From: an uncultured Lysobacteraceae bacterium
GTDB lineage: Bacteria; Pseudomonadota; Gammaproteobacteria; Xanthomonadales; Rhodanobacteraceae
NCBI GenBank assembly: GCA_946480705.1
Contig: CAMLLF010000264.1
Span: 1-6,138, forward strand
Reading direction: 5' to 3'
DNA: 6,138 bases
In this document: positions 1-5,626 of the stretch, piece by piece
Layout: every line of letters starts with the position of its first letter
How positions within the stretch are numbered: position 1 is the stretch's first letter
The notes under the pieces: generated by a model
Databases searched by the model: none
What the model was told of the DNA's origin: nothing
The model's input: the letters and a program-made list of their open reading frames with translations, nothing else
Program-made: the position numbers and the translations under genes

Positions 1-830
1 GCATTGTGCAGCGACGCGCGGCCGTCGGCGAGCAGCGCGTCGTGCAGCGCGCGCGCGGTAGGCGCGTCGCGGCCGCGCGAGGCCAGCGCGGCGCGCAGCA
101 GCGAGAGATCCTCGGCGAACGCCGCGTCGGCGCCGTCGTGCGCGGCGAGTGCGGCGGCGACAGCGTTCGCGTCGTCGAGGCGGTTGCAGCGCTCGTGGAT
201 CGCGGCAAGACGCAGCAGCGCGCGCGGATGCCGCGGATCGCGCGCCAAGGCGAAGCGCAGCAGCGCGTCGGCCGCATCGGTCGCGTCGAGACGGAACAGC
301 AGCCAGGCGGCTTCGGCGATGACGCCGGTGTCGACGTCCTGCCAGCGCAGGTCGCGGGCGAGCAGTGCGCGCGCCTTGGCGAGATCGCCCTGCTCGAACG
401 CTGCTGCCGCGGCATACGTGCGGATCTCGGCGTCGTGCGGCGCCTGCAGCAGCGCCCGTTCGAGCCAGCGCTGCGCGACGGCCGCATCGCCGAGGTCGAG
501 CGCGTTGAGGCCGAGGTTGAGCAGCACGCCGGCATGCTCGCCGCTGCGGGCGAGCGCCGCGCGCAGCGCGCCGTCCGCCGCTTCGCTGCGGCCGGCTTCG
601 CGCAGCGCGTTGCCGAGATTGTTGAACGCTTCGAAGCCGGCGCCGGGCAACGCGGCCAGGCGCTCGAACAGCGCGATGGCCTCGGCCAGCCGCTGCTGTG
701 CCTGCCAGCTCAACGCGAGCAGCGTCGACGCGGCGGTATCGTCCGCGTCGGCGGCGAGCGCCTGCAGGCAGGCGTCTTCCGCTTCGCGGTAGCGGCCGTT
801 TTCGATGTGGGCGAAGGCGTCTCGGAGCAT
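1..830 (-). CDS. TPR-repeat protein, N-terminal part (probable TPR-sulfotransferase), cut by left edge
   Basis: The minus frame from the ATG at 830 stays open to the left edge, giving about 277 residues with no stop. It begins MLRDAFAHIENGRYREAEDA and is built of helix-turn-helix units of about 34 residues. Examples are residues 3-36, 70-103 (NNLGNALREAGRSEAADGAL) and 104-137 (LNLGLNALDLGDAAVAQRWL), with the small and large residues spaced as in tetratricopeptide repeats. There is no signal peptide, so a cytoplasmic protein is likely. TPR arrays bind other proteins or organise a C-terminal domain. In related high-GC proteobacteria, similar alanine-rich N-terminal TPR arrays often precede a sulfotransferase domain. 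That domain would lie beyond the window, so the sulfotransferase part is inference, supported only by the divergent sulfotransferase next door. A TTGCCG/GATACT promoter lies just upstream of the start. The plus-strand open frames over this region are rich in Arg, Ser and Ala and are antisense shadows. Confidence 0.8.
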   Translation of the reverse strand, partial: MLRDAFAHIENGRYREAEDACLQALAADADDTAASTLLALSWQAQQRLAEAIALFERLAALPGAGFEAFNNLGNALREAGRSEAADGALRAALARSGEHAGVLLNLGLNALDLGDAAVAQRWLERALLQAPHDAEIRTYAAAAAFEQGDLAKARALLARDLRWQDVDTGVIAEAAWLLFRLDATDAADALLRFALARDPRHPRALLRLAAIHERCNRLDDANAVAAALAAHDGADAAFAEDLSLLRAALASRGRDAPTARALHDALLADGRASLHN

Positions 831-857
831 GCGGCGGGCCGGTGGGGCGACGCGCCG

Positions 858-887
858 AGTATCGGCGGCGTCGTTCGGACGCGGCAA
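858..887 (-). promoter_or_regulatory. Putative sigma-70 promoter of the TPR gene
   Basis: On the minus strand, a -35-like TTGCCG (887-882) and a -10-like GATACT (863-858) are separated by 18 bp. Transcription would start near 851, leaving a leader of about 20 nt before the ATG at 830. The match is by eye only. Confidence 0.35.
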
Positions 888-967
888 TCGATCCGGCGCG
901 GTGGCACCTCATTCGCGCAGTCGCGGCAACGCAGGGCGGTCGCGGGTCCGGAAAGTCGGGCCTGTGC

Positions 968-973
968 GACAAT
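968..973 (+). promoter_or_regulatory. Putative -10 element of the sulfotransferase gene
   Basis: GACAAT, preceded by TGC, resembles an extended -10 box of a kind common in Xanthomonad-like promoters. No convincing -35 is seen 17 bp upstream. It would give a leader of about 40 nt before the ATG at 1021. The remainder of the 190-bp gap between the divergent TPR and sulfotransferase genes holds nothing else recognisable. Confidence 0.3.
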
Positions 974-1020
974 CGCCGGTTCCCGCGCCCCCTGCGCCGC
1001 ACTGCGTCCGGCTCCCGGCC

Positions 1021-1656
1021 ATGATCATTTCGCACAAGCACCGCTATATCTTTTTCGCCGTGCCGAAGACCGGCACGCACTCGGTGCGGCAGGCGCTGCG
1101 TCCGTACATGGACGACGCCGACCAGGAGCAGGTCGGCCTGTTCGTGACGAAACGCTTCGAGGATCCGCAGCTCGGCGCGCTCGGTCATGGCCACCTGAGC
1201 GTGCGGCAGGTCGAGCCGGTACTCGGCGCGGTGTTCCGCGACTATTTCAAGTTCGCGTTCGTGCGCAATCCGTTCGATCGCTTCGTGTCGTACTGCGCCT
1301 TCATGACGCGCCAGAACGGCGAATTCGCGCAGAATCCGCGCGGCGTGATGCGGCATTTCATCCGCGACCGGCCGCCGTTCGAGCACCTTCTGTTCCGGCC
1401 GCAGCACGAACTGCTCGTCGATGCGCAGGGCCGTGTGGCGATGGATTTCGTCGGCCGCAGCGAACGCGCGCAGCAGGATTACGCAACGGTCTGCGCGCGG
1501 CTCGGGTTTCCGGCCGATACGCTGGGCAAGGTCAACAGCTCGAGCCACGCGCCGTATGCGGCCTACTACGACGACGAGCTGCGCACGCTCGTCGGCAACT
1601 TCTATCGCCGCGACCTGGAACTGTTCGGCTACGAGTTCGCCGGCCCGATCGATTGA
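1021..1656 (+). CDS. Sulfotransferase family 2-type protein (PAPS-dependent)
   Basis: This 211-residue protein should transfer a sulfuryl group from PAPS (3'-phosphoadenosine 5'-phosphosulfate) to an unidentified acceptor, probably a glycan or small molecule. The 5'-phosphosulfate loop is at residues 14-21 (VPKTGTHS, with K16, T17, G18, T19), immediately after a beta strand. The 3'-phosphate motif is at residues 80-91 (FVRNPFDRFVSY, with R82 and S90). The C-terminus (NFYRRDLELFGYEF) is the usual ending of Sulfotransfer_2-like proteins. The length matches compact bacterial members, so the gene looks intact. There is no signal peptide or membrane anchor, so it is probably cytosolic. The ATG at 1021 is chosen because it starts seven residues before the first core strand. 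The same frame is open back to 805, but that extension is Arg-rich and runs through the promoter region. No good Shine-Dalgarno is visible. The gene diverges from the TPR gene and overlaps the next gene tail to tail. The substrate cannot be predicted. Confidence 0.88.
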   Translation: MIISHKHRYIFFAVPKTGTHSVRQALRPYMDDADQEQVGLFVTKRFEDPQLGALGHGHLSVRQVEPVLGAVFRDYFKFAFVRNPFDRFVSYCAFMTRQNGEFAQNPRGVMRHFIRDRPPFEHLLFRPQHELLVDAQGRVAMDFVGRSERAQQDYATVCARLGFPADTLGKVNSSSHAPYAAYYDDELRTLVGNFYRRDLELFGYEFAGPID

Positions 1657-2111
1657 TCGGGTGCCGTGGCGCCGTGGCGCTGCCACAGCGCGGCGACGGC
1701 GGCGATGATCGCGGCGGCGCCGAGAAACACGAGATCGAGTCCGCTCAGGCGTGCCCAGGCGACCGCATAGGCGAGGTCGATGCCGATCGCACCGAAGATG
1801 TCGGTGAGGCGCATCCCGAGCAGCATCGCGACGCGCCCGCTCGCGATCATCCACAACGCGTAGGCCGATGCGGCCGCACTGAACGCAGCGGCGCACACCG
1901 CGGCGAACGCGGCATTGCGCGGACCGTTCGTCGCGAGGATGCGTCCGATGACGAAGCCGAGCGGCATCGCGAGATAGGCCAGCACGTCCTGGCGCCACAG
2001 CGCGGCGAGCGCCCAGACGGCGCCGCCGGCCAGCGCGACCATCAGCGCCGTCGCGAGTCCGAGCGGATTGACCGGCGGCAGCGGCCGCTCAGCGCGCACG
2101 GGATTCGTCAC
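1629..2111 (-). CDS. Small integral membrane protein, function unknown
   Basis: This 160-residue hydrophobic protein starts at GTG (MTNPVRAERPLPPVNPLGLA). About five membrane segments are visible: residues 17-39, 43-60, 67-91, 104-120 and 124-143, separated by short charged loops. This points to an inner-membrane protein, and I do not recognise the family. The GTG at 2111 is preferred because the next upstream ATG (2136) is out of frame and a promoter-like TATGAT lies about 55 bp upstream. No clear Shine-Dalgarno is present. The last nine codons overlap the end of the convergent sulfotransferase gene. The GNAT gene lies upstream on the same strand, separated by 95 bp, and the promoter in that gap suggests independent transcription. 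The consistent hydrophobic pattern argues that the frame is real, unlike the Arg-rich frames opposite it. Confidence 0.72.
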   Translation of the reverse strand: MTNPVRAERPLPPVNPLGLATALMVALAGGAVWALAALWRQDVLAYLAMPLGFVIGRILATNGPRNAAFAAVCAAAFSAAASAYALWMIASGRVAMLLGMRLTDIFGAIGIDLAYAVAWARLSGLDLVFLGAAAIIAAVAALWQRHGATAPDQSIGPANS

Positions 2112-2164
2112 GGCACAACGACAGGTAGGACGGCATGAGCGCAGTCGGACAGGACGGGGCGCGC

Positions 2165-2194
2165 ATCATAGCCGCGCCGTCCGGCGGCCGTCTT
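2165..2194 (-). promoter_or_regulatory. Putative promoter of the small membrane-protein gene
   Basis: TATGAT (2170-2165) matches the sigma-70 -10 consensus at five of six bases. A weak -35, AAGACG (2194-2189), lies 18 bp upstream. Transcription would start near 2158, giving a leader of about 47 nt before the GTG at 2111. It lies wholly in the gap after the GNAT stop codon. Confidence 0.4.
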
Positions 2195-2206
2195 GCCGAC
2201 GCACGT

Positions 2207-2596
2207 TCAGCGCAGTGCGTCGTCCGGATCGAGCAGCCACGCCGACGCGTGGTGGCGGAAACCCACGCGCGGGTAGTAGTCGACGGCGGCCGGCGCGGCG
2301 AGCAGCACGATCTTCGCCTGCGGCGCGGCCTGCTGCGTGCGGCGGATCAGTTCGCGGCCGATGCCGTGGCGCTGCCAGGCATCGAGATAGGTCGTGAAGC
2401 CGAAATCGGTCAGGCTGCGCGAGATGCCGACCAGCGTCCCGCCGTCCCAGGCGGTCACGGTCAGGTTCGCGTGCGCGAGCATCGCGCCGAAGCGCGCGTC
2501 GTCGTCGATCGGACGGCGCGCGCCGAGCGAGCAGTCGGCATACAGGGCGCGCGCGGTCGCCACATCGGGTACCACGTCAGTGCGATAGACGATCAT
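2207..2596 (-). CDS. GNAT family N-acetyltransferase with an apparent internal deletion
   Basis: This 129-residue protein starts MIVYRTDVVPDVATARALYA and would transfer an acetyl group from acetyl-CoA to an amine. The GNAT fold is recognisable: strand 2 and 3 region VTAWDGGTLVGISRSLTDFG (residues 46-65), the acetyl-CoA pyrophosphate loop QRHGIGREL (Q-x-x-G-I-G), and the C-terminal AAPAAVDYYPRVGF element with its conserved Tyr residues. Between GFTTYL and DAWQRHGIG, relatives usually carry about six more residues of the form SDLAVx, which make the central strand contacting the acetyl-CoA arm. Here they are absent with the frame kept, so activity is doubtful. The ATG at 2596 is supported by GAGGT at 2610-2606, nine bases upstream, and by family length. 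An upstream extension to 2683 is open but would run through the operator region. The gene diverges from the MocR gene and is its likely target. The stop is TGA at 2209-2207. Confidence 0.82.
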   Translation of the reverse strand: MIVYRTDVVPDVATARALYADCSLGARRPIDDDARFGAMLAHANLTVTAWDGGTLVGISRSLTDFGFTTYLDAWQRHGIGRELIRRTQQAAPQAKIVLLAAPAAVDYYPRVGFRHHASAWLLDPDDALR

Positions 2597-2605
2597 CCGC
2601 GGCGG

Positions 2606-2610
2606 ACCTC
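2606..2610 (-). promoter_or_regulatory. Ribosome binding site deciding the GNAT start
   Basis: GAGGT on the minus strand lies nine bases before the ATG at 2596. It favours this start over the longer open frame beginning at 2683. Confidence 0.5.
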
Positions 2611-2640
2611 GTGGCGGGAAATTGGACGCATGGTGTGCTC

Positions 2641-2680
2641 CGGCTCTTGACGTGGCGAGTATCTGGCTCAGAATTGGCTC
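2641..2680 (+). promoter_or_regulatory. Putative MocR operator: TGGCTC direct repeats
   Basis: Two TGGCTC copies lie at 2664-2669 and 2675-2680, 11 bp apart start to start, about one helical turn. A third related copy, CGGCTC, lies at 2641-2646, 23 bp (about two turns) before the first. MocR/GntR regulators such as TauR and PdxR are known to bind direct repeats in their own upstream or divergent promoter regions. The position between the GNAT and MocR starts fits this. Assignment of the repeats as the operator is inference. Confidence 0.5.
2647..2674 (+). promoter_or_regulatory. Putative promoter of the MocR gene
   Basis: A near-consensus -35 box, TTGACG (2647-2652), is followed 16 bp later by CAGAAT (2669-2674), which matches the -10 consensus at four of six positions. 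Transcription would start near 2681, about 40 nt before the GTG. The TGGCTC repeats overlap the -10 box and start region, which would suit autorepression. A possible GNAT -10, GATACT at 2663-2658 on the minus strand, has only a weak -35, as expected for an activator-dependent promoter. Confidence 0.4.
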
Positions 2681-2719
2681 CAACTAGAACCGCAATCGCA
2701 GCGTGCGAAAGGGCCAATC

Positions 2720-4174
2720 GTGTATCTCGAACTCGACGGCAACGGGGCGCTCTATGCGCAGCTCACGCGGGCGCTCAAAGCGGCCATCCTCGCCGGCCGC
2801 GTCGCCGCCGGCGCACGGCTGCCGGCCACGCGTGTACTTTCACGGGAAATGGATCTTTCTAGAAATACAGTCCTTGCCGCGTACGAGCAGCTGCACGCGG
2901 AAGGCTTCCTGGTCGGCAAGGTCGGTTCCGGAAGCTACGTCGCCGACATCGAGTCGGCGCGCCGGCCGCGCGCGGCGCCGCGCGTCGTGCCGACGAGCCC
3001 GGTCGCGCGCTATGCGAAGCGCGCGCGCGAAGTCTTCGACGACATCATCCCGGGCCGTCAGTACATCGGCCTGCGCTACAACCTCCAATACGGCCTGCCG
3101 CTGACGAATCCGACGCTGACCAGCGCCTGGCGCCGCTCGCTCGCGCAGGCCTCCGCACATGCGGAAATGGACTATCCCGATCCGCAGGGACTGCCCGAAC
3201 TGCGCGAACAGATCTGCGACTACCTAGCGCGTCGCCGCGGCATCGTCTGCGCGCCGGAAGACCTGCTCGTCGTGTCGGGCACGCAGCAGGCCTTCTTTCT
3301 CGCCGCGACCGTGCTCGTCGAAGCGGCCGACGGAGTGATCCTCGAAGACCCGCACTACCGCGGCGCGCGCCAGGTGTTCCAGGCGCACGGCGCGCGCGTC
3401 GAGGCCGTCCCCGTCGATGCCGACGGCCTGCGCACCGACCAGTTGCCCGAACGCGGCGCGCGACTCATCGTCGTCACGCCCTCGCACCAGTTTCCCGCCG
3501 GCGCGGTCATGTCGCTGGCGCGGCGCCTCGAACTCATCGAGTACGCGGCGCGCCAGCGCGCCTGGGTCATCGAGGACGACTACGACGGCGAGTTCCGCTA
3601 CGACGCGCATCCGCTCGCGGCGATGCAGTCGCTCGACCGCCACGGCCGCGTGATCTACATCGGCAGCTTTTCGAAGACGTTGTTTCCGAGCTTGCGCCTG
3701 GGCTACATGGTGCTGCCGCCGGGCCTGCGCAAAGCCTTCGTCGCGGCCAAGTGGTTCTGCGACCGCGGCTGCCCCGCGATCGAGCAGGGCGCGCTCGCGC
3801 GCTTCATGGCCGACGGCAGCTTCGAGCGTCATCTGCGCGATGCGGCCAAGACCCTGAAGCAGCGCCGCAACGCGATGCTGAACGGCCTGCGCCGCCACGC
3901 GCCGGCGGTCGAGGTCGCCGACACGCATGCGGGCATGCACCTGGTCGCGTGGCTGCCCGGGGTCGGCCGCAGCCAGTGCGAGCGCCTGATTGCGCTCGCG
4001 GCCGAGCGCGGCCTTGGACTTTATGCGATCGAGCCCTATTTCCTGGGCCAGCCCTCGCGCAACGGCCTGCTGCTCGGCTACGCCAGCCTGCCGCCCGCGG
4101 ACATCGAGGCGGCCATGAAGCTGTTCGGCGCCTGCCTCGCGGAACTGGGCCTCGGCCGGCGTCAGGCCGCATAA
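2720..4174 (+). CDS. MocR-type transcriptional regulator (GntR winged helix plus aminotransferase-like domain)
   Basis: This 484-residue protein has the standard MocR layout and length. Residues 1-75 form a GntR winged helix (MYLELDGNGALYAQLTRALK, then the RLPATRVLSREMDLSRNT recognition region and GSGSYV wing). Residues about 78-115 are a linker rich in Arg, Pro and Ala. The remainder is a class I aminotransferase-like domain that binds pyridoxal 5'-phosphate. Visible cofactor elements are SGTQQ (186-190), TPSHQFPAG (253-261), EDDYDGEFRY (285-294) and GSFSKTLFPSLRLGY (315-329), where K319 is the expected Schiff-base lysine. No key residue appears lost. MocR proteins use the aminotransferase fold as an effector sensor rather than as an enzyme. 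The GTG start at 2720 fits the family N-terminus, with AAAGGG about six bases upstream as a weak ribosome site. The gene diverges from the GNAT gene over a 123-bp region with direct repeats, so autoregulation and control of GNAT are likely. The effector is unknown. Nothing specifically marks it as PdxR, because no pyridoxal synthesis genes adjoin it. Confidence 0.92.
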   Translation: MYLELDGNGALYAQLTRALKAAILAGRVAAGARLPATRVLSREMDLSRNTVLAAYEQLHAEGFLVGKVGSGSYVADIESARRPRAAPRVVPTSPVARYAKRAREVFDDIIPGRQYIGLRYNLQYGLPLTNPTLTSAWRRSLAQASAHAEMDYPDPQGLPELREQICDYLARRRGIVCAPEDLLVVSGTQQAFFLAATVLVEAADGVILEDPHYRGARQVFQAHGARVEAVPVDADGLRTDQLPERGARLIVVTPSHQFPAGAVMSLARRLELIEYAARQRAWVIEDDYDGEFRYDAHPLAAMQSLDRHGRVIYIGSFSKTLFPSLRLGYMVLPPGLRKAFVAAKWFCDRGCPAIEQGALARFMADGSFERHLRDAAKTLKQRRNAMLNGLRRHAPAVEVADTHAGMHLVAWLPGVGRSQCERLIALAAERGLGLYAIEPYFLGQPSRNGLLLGYASLPPADIEAAMKLFGACLAELGLGRRQAA

Positions 4175-4175
4175 T
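4170..4175 (+). promoter_or_regulatory. Putative -10 element of sufT
   Basis: CATAAT at the very end of the MocR gene matches the -10 consensus at five of six bases, but the candidate -35 (CTGGGC at 4145-4150, 19 bp away) is weak. It would give a leader of about 37 nt. That leader contains a small GGCCC/GGGCC hairpin (4189-4201) directly before the AGGAA that may serve as ribosome site. Cotranscription with the MocR gene is the alternative, since the gap is only 44 bp. Confidence 0.3.
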
Positions 4176-4218
4176 CGTCGTCTTTGCCGGCCCCACGGGC
4201 CAGGAACCGAACCGTCCC

Positions 4219-4776
4219 ATGGCCGGATACAGCCACACTTCCGAACCGATCAAGCTCGAGCGCGACTGCCCCGCAGTCATGGTGCCGCAGGGCGAGGCCG
4301 TCACCTTGCCGGCCGGACAGATCGGCTACATCACGCAGGCGCTCGGCGGCAGCTTCACCGTGTACGTCGAAGGCAACCTGTTCCGCATCAAGGGCGAGGA
4401 CGCCGATGCGATCGGCAAGGAACCGCCGACGACCATCGAGCTGTCGGAAGGCGCGAGCGACGCCGACGTCGAAAAACTCGTCTGGCAGCAACTGCGCACC
4501 TGCTTCGATCCGGAGATTCCGGTCAACATCGTCGATCTCGGCCTCGTCTACGAATGCGATCTCGTGCGCGGCGAAAGCGGCGAGCGCGAAGTGCGCGTGC
4601 GCATGACGCTGACCGCGCCGGGCTGCGGCATGGGCGACATTCTCGTCGACGACGTGCGCGCGAAGGTCGAAGCCATCCCGACGATCGCCGCGGCCGATGT
4701 CGAGCTCACGTTCGACCCGCCGTGGACGCACGCGATGATGTCGGACGTGGCGAAGCTCGAAACCGGGATGCTGTGA
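4219..4776 (+). CDS. sufT: Putative Fe-S cluster assembly protein SufT (long form, MIP18 domain)
   Basis: This 185-residue protein is a long-form SufT, a cytosolic accessory factor for iron-sulfur cluster assembly or transfer. The N-terminal extension (residues 1-80) includes LPAGQIGYITQALGGSFTVY and is typical of the proteobacterial long family. The MIP18/DUF59 domain (about 82-180) shows DPEIPVNIVDLGLVY (97-111), TAPGCGMGD (132-140) with the conserved C136, and the ending FDPPWTHAMMSDVAKLETGM (165-184). These features are near-complete signatures and the length is as expected, so the gene appears intact. The ATG at 4219 begins the expected N-terminus. AGGAA at 4202-4206 is a distant, weak ribosome site. 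It follows the MocR gene by 44 bp on the same strand, but no other suf or isc gene is in the window, so this is a detached copy. It converges with the membrane-protein gene that follows. Confidence 0.93.
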   Translation: MAGYSHTSEPIKLERDCPAVMVPQGEAVTLPAGQIGYITQALGGSFTVYVEGNLFRIKGEDADAIGKEPPTTIELSEGASDADVEKLVWQQLRTCFDPEIPVNIVDLGLVYECDLVRGESGEREVRVRMTLTAPGCGMGDILVDDVRAKVEAIPTIAAADVELTFDPPWTHAMMSDVAKLETGML

Positions 4777-4783
4777 CGCCGCG

Positions 4784-4918
4784 TCAGTTTGCGCGAGGTG
4801 CCGCTCGGCGGTTCCAGATCGACGGCGACAGGAAGGCGTAACGCAGCAGTCCCCAGATCAGCGGAACGTGGATCGATGTACTGACCGCGAAGCCGAAGCC
4901 CAGCGCGAGTTCGTATCG
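4784..4918 (-). pseudogene. Detached C-terminal fragment (fourth membrane helix) of the adjacent membrane protein
   Basis: In the frame shifted by one base from the upstream gene, the minus strand encodes RYELALGFGFAVSTSIHV then PLIWGLLRYAFLSPSIWN and a short basic tail, ending in TGA at 4786-4784. This is a good membrane helix with a typical cytoplasmic end. It has no plausible start of its own: the ATG at 5035 in this frame would add an Arg-rich stretch that is a shadow of the upstream gene. Joined to the upstream frame by one inserted base, it completes a 229-residue protein. The restored stop would lie seven bases from the sufT stop, a tight convergent arrangement. Confidence 0.6.
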
Positions 4919-5472
4919 CCGAGCGCGGCAAGCTCGGTGAAGGACCGCTTGGAATAGACGCCGAGCACCGCGAGATTCACCGCGAGCACGGCTACCCAGG
5001 CCAGCGAATGCACCCATGCGCGGCGCAGGCGCCATCCGGCGATGCCGGCGCAGCCGATGCAGACGACGACGGACGTCATGAGCGCAACGTCGTTGATGCC
5101 GCGCGAAATGCGTGAGACTTGACTGGCGACGGTCAACACGCCGAGTCCGCCCGCATACAGAAACCAGATGATGTCCCAGGCGCGGTTCCGCGCAGGCGGC
5201 CGGCGTGCAGCCGGCATCGCGGCTGAGGCCATGCGCGGCGGCTGGTATGGATTTCGCTCGAATTCGTCCGGTGCGAAATCGATTTCGTCGGGAACGGCGG
5301 GACCGCGCGGAGGCTCGGGCTTCGTCAACGCCAGCCCGCGCGATTCGGCTTCGGCCGCAGCCACTTCGCGCGCGAGTTCGGTGAGGGCATCCGAATGCAG
5401 ACGCCGCAGCAGTTCCGCATCGACGAGATCGGCGTAGCGGCGCTGCAGCGAGTCTCGGGTGACTTCGGTCAT
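4858..5472 (-). CDS. Membrane protein of unknown function, C-terminus altered by a frameshift
   Basis: As it stands the frame encodes 204 residues. The N-terminus is soluble and charged (MTEVTRDSLQRRYADLVDAE; helical to about residue 48), followed by an acidic, Pro-rich linker containing NPYQPP (74-79). Membrane helices follow at about 100-118, 129-148 and 153-173. After LAALGDTN (181-188) the sequence becomes SRWASASRSVHRSTFR, a basic, hydrophilic tail with no family character. The alternative frame from about 4918 downward instead gives a fourth membrane helix. One missing base between about 4905 and 4945 would explain this. The intact protein would be about 229 residues with four helices and both ends on the same side. 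No slippery heptamer is visible at the junction, so programmed slippage is unlikely. The function is not recognised. The ATG at 5472 has only a weak AGG just upstream, with a possible -10, TACGCT, at 5507-5502. Confidence 0.68.
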   Translation of the reverse strand: MTEVTRDSLQRRYADLVDAELLRRLHSDALTELAREVAAAEAESRGLALTKPEPPRGPAVPDEIDFAPDEFERNPYQPPRMASAAMPAARRPPARNRAWDIIWFLYAGGLGVLTVASQVSRISRGINDVALMTSVVVCIGCAGIAGWRLRRAWVHSLAWVAVLAVNLAVLGVYSKRSFTELAALGDTNSRWASASRSVHRSTFR

Positions 5473-5501
5473 TGCCTGTGCCGCGCGGAGGGACCGGCGC
5501 T

Positions 5502-5507
5502 AGCGTA
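5502..5507 (-). promoter_or_regulatory. Possible -10 element of the membrane-protein gene
   Basis: TACGCT on the minus strand ends 29 bases before the ATG at 5472, a suitable distance for a short leader. No good -35 accompanies it, so the assignment is weak. Confidence 0.2.
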
Positions 5508-5586
5508 ACCGCTCATGCGCGTGCGGGCGCAGTGCGATGCCCGACGCGGATCGATGCGGCGACGTGCGTCCGGCGCGCGATGCAGG

Positions 5587-5612
5587 CACGCGATGCCCGC
5601 CGGCATCGCGTG
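5587..5612. terminator. Perfect 11-bp stem-loop after the EAL gene, possible terminator
   Basis: Arms CACGCGATGCC (5587-5597) and GGCATCGCGTG (5602-5612) pair perfectly around a four-base loop CGCC. It lies 14 bp beyond the stop codon of the minus-strand EAL gene, the usual position for a 3'-end structure. A run of six T (5622-5627) lies on its plus-strand 3' side, nine bases beyond the stem, but no gene reads into it from that direction. On the minus strand no T run follows. It may therefore be a factor-assisted terminator, a transcript-stabilising hairpin or a protein site. The short word GCGATGCCCG in the left arm also occurs at 5534-5543. The remainder of the 5473-5626 gap holds nothing else clear. 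Confidence 0.4.
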
Positions 5613-5626
5613 AGCGCCGGGTTTTT

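Noticed and set aside
805..1020. N-terminal extension of the sulfotransferase back to 805
   Set aside because: The added 72 residues are Arg-, Gly- and Ser-rich and cross the divergent promoter region. The fold begins normally a few residues after the ATG at 1021.
6..2138. A 710-codon plus-strand open frame spanning the TPR, sulfotransferase and membrane-protein genes
   Set aside because: Its product is rich in Arg, Gly and Ala with no domain character, and it lies opposite or out of frame with three well-supported genes. Long stop-free shadows are expected at this GC content.
2135..2650. A 171-codon plus-strand frame whose ATG follows an AGGTAGGA sequence that looks like a good ribosome site
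   Set aside because: The product is Arg-rich and antisense to the GNAT gene, and third-position base use favours the GNAT frame. The ribosome-like sequence is probably chance.
2597..2683. Extended GNAT start at 2683
   Set aside because: It would translate through the operator-like repeats. Family length and GAGGT at 2610-2606 support the ATG at 2596.
3224..3940. A 238-codon minus-strand frame inside the MocR gene
   Set aside because: It is the antisense shadow of a gene with clear winged-helix and aminotransferase motifs. Its product is Arg/Ala/Val-rich and unrecognisable.
4162..4731. A 189-codon minus-strand frame opposite sufT
   Set aside because: It is an antisense shadow with charged, low-complexity sequence. 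SufT motifs fix the plus strand as coding.
4905..4945. Programmed -1 ribosomal frameshifting in the membrane-protein gene
   Set aside because: The shift direction would fit, but no X-XXY-YYZ slippery heptamer is visible at the junction, so mutation or sequence error is simpler.
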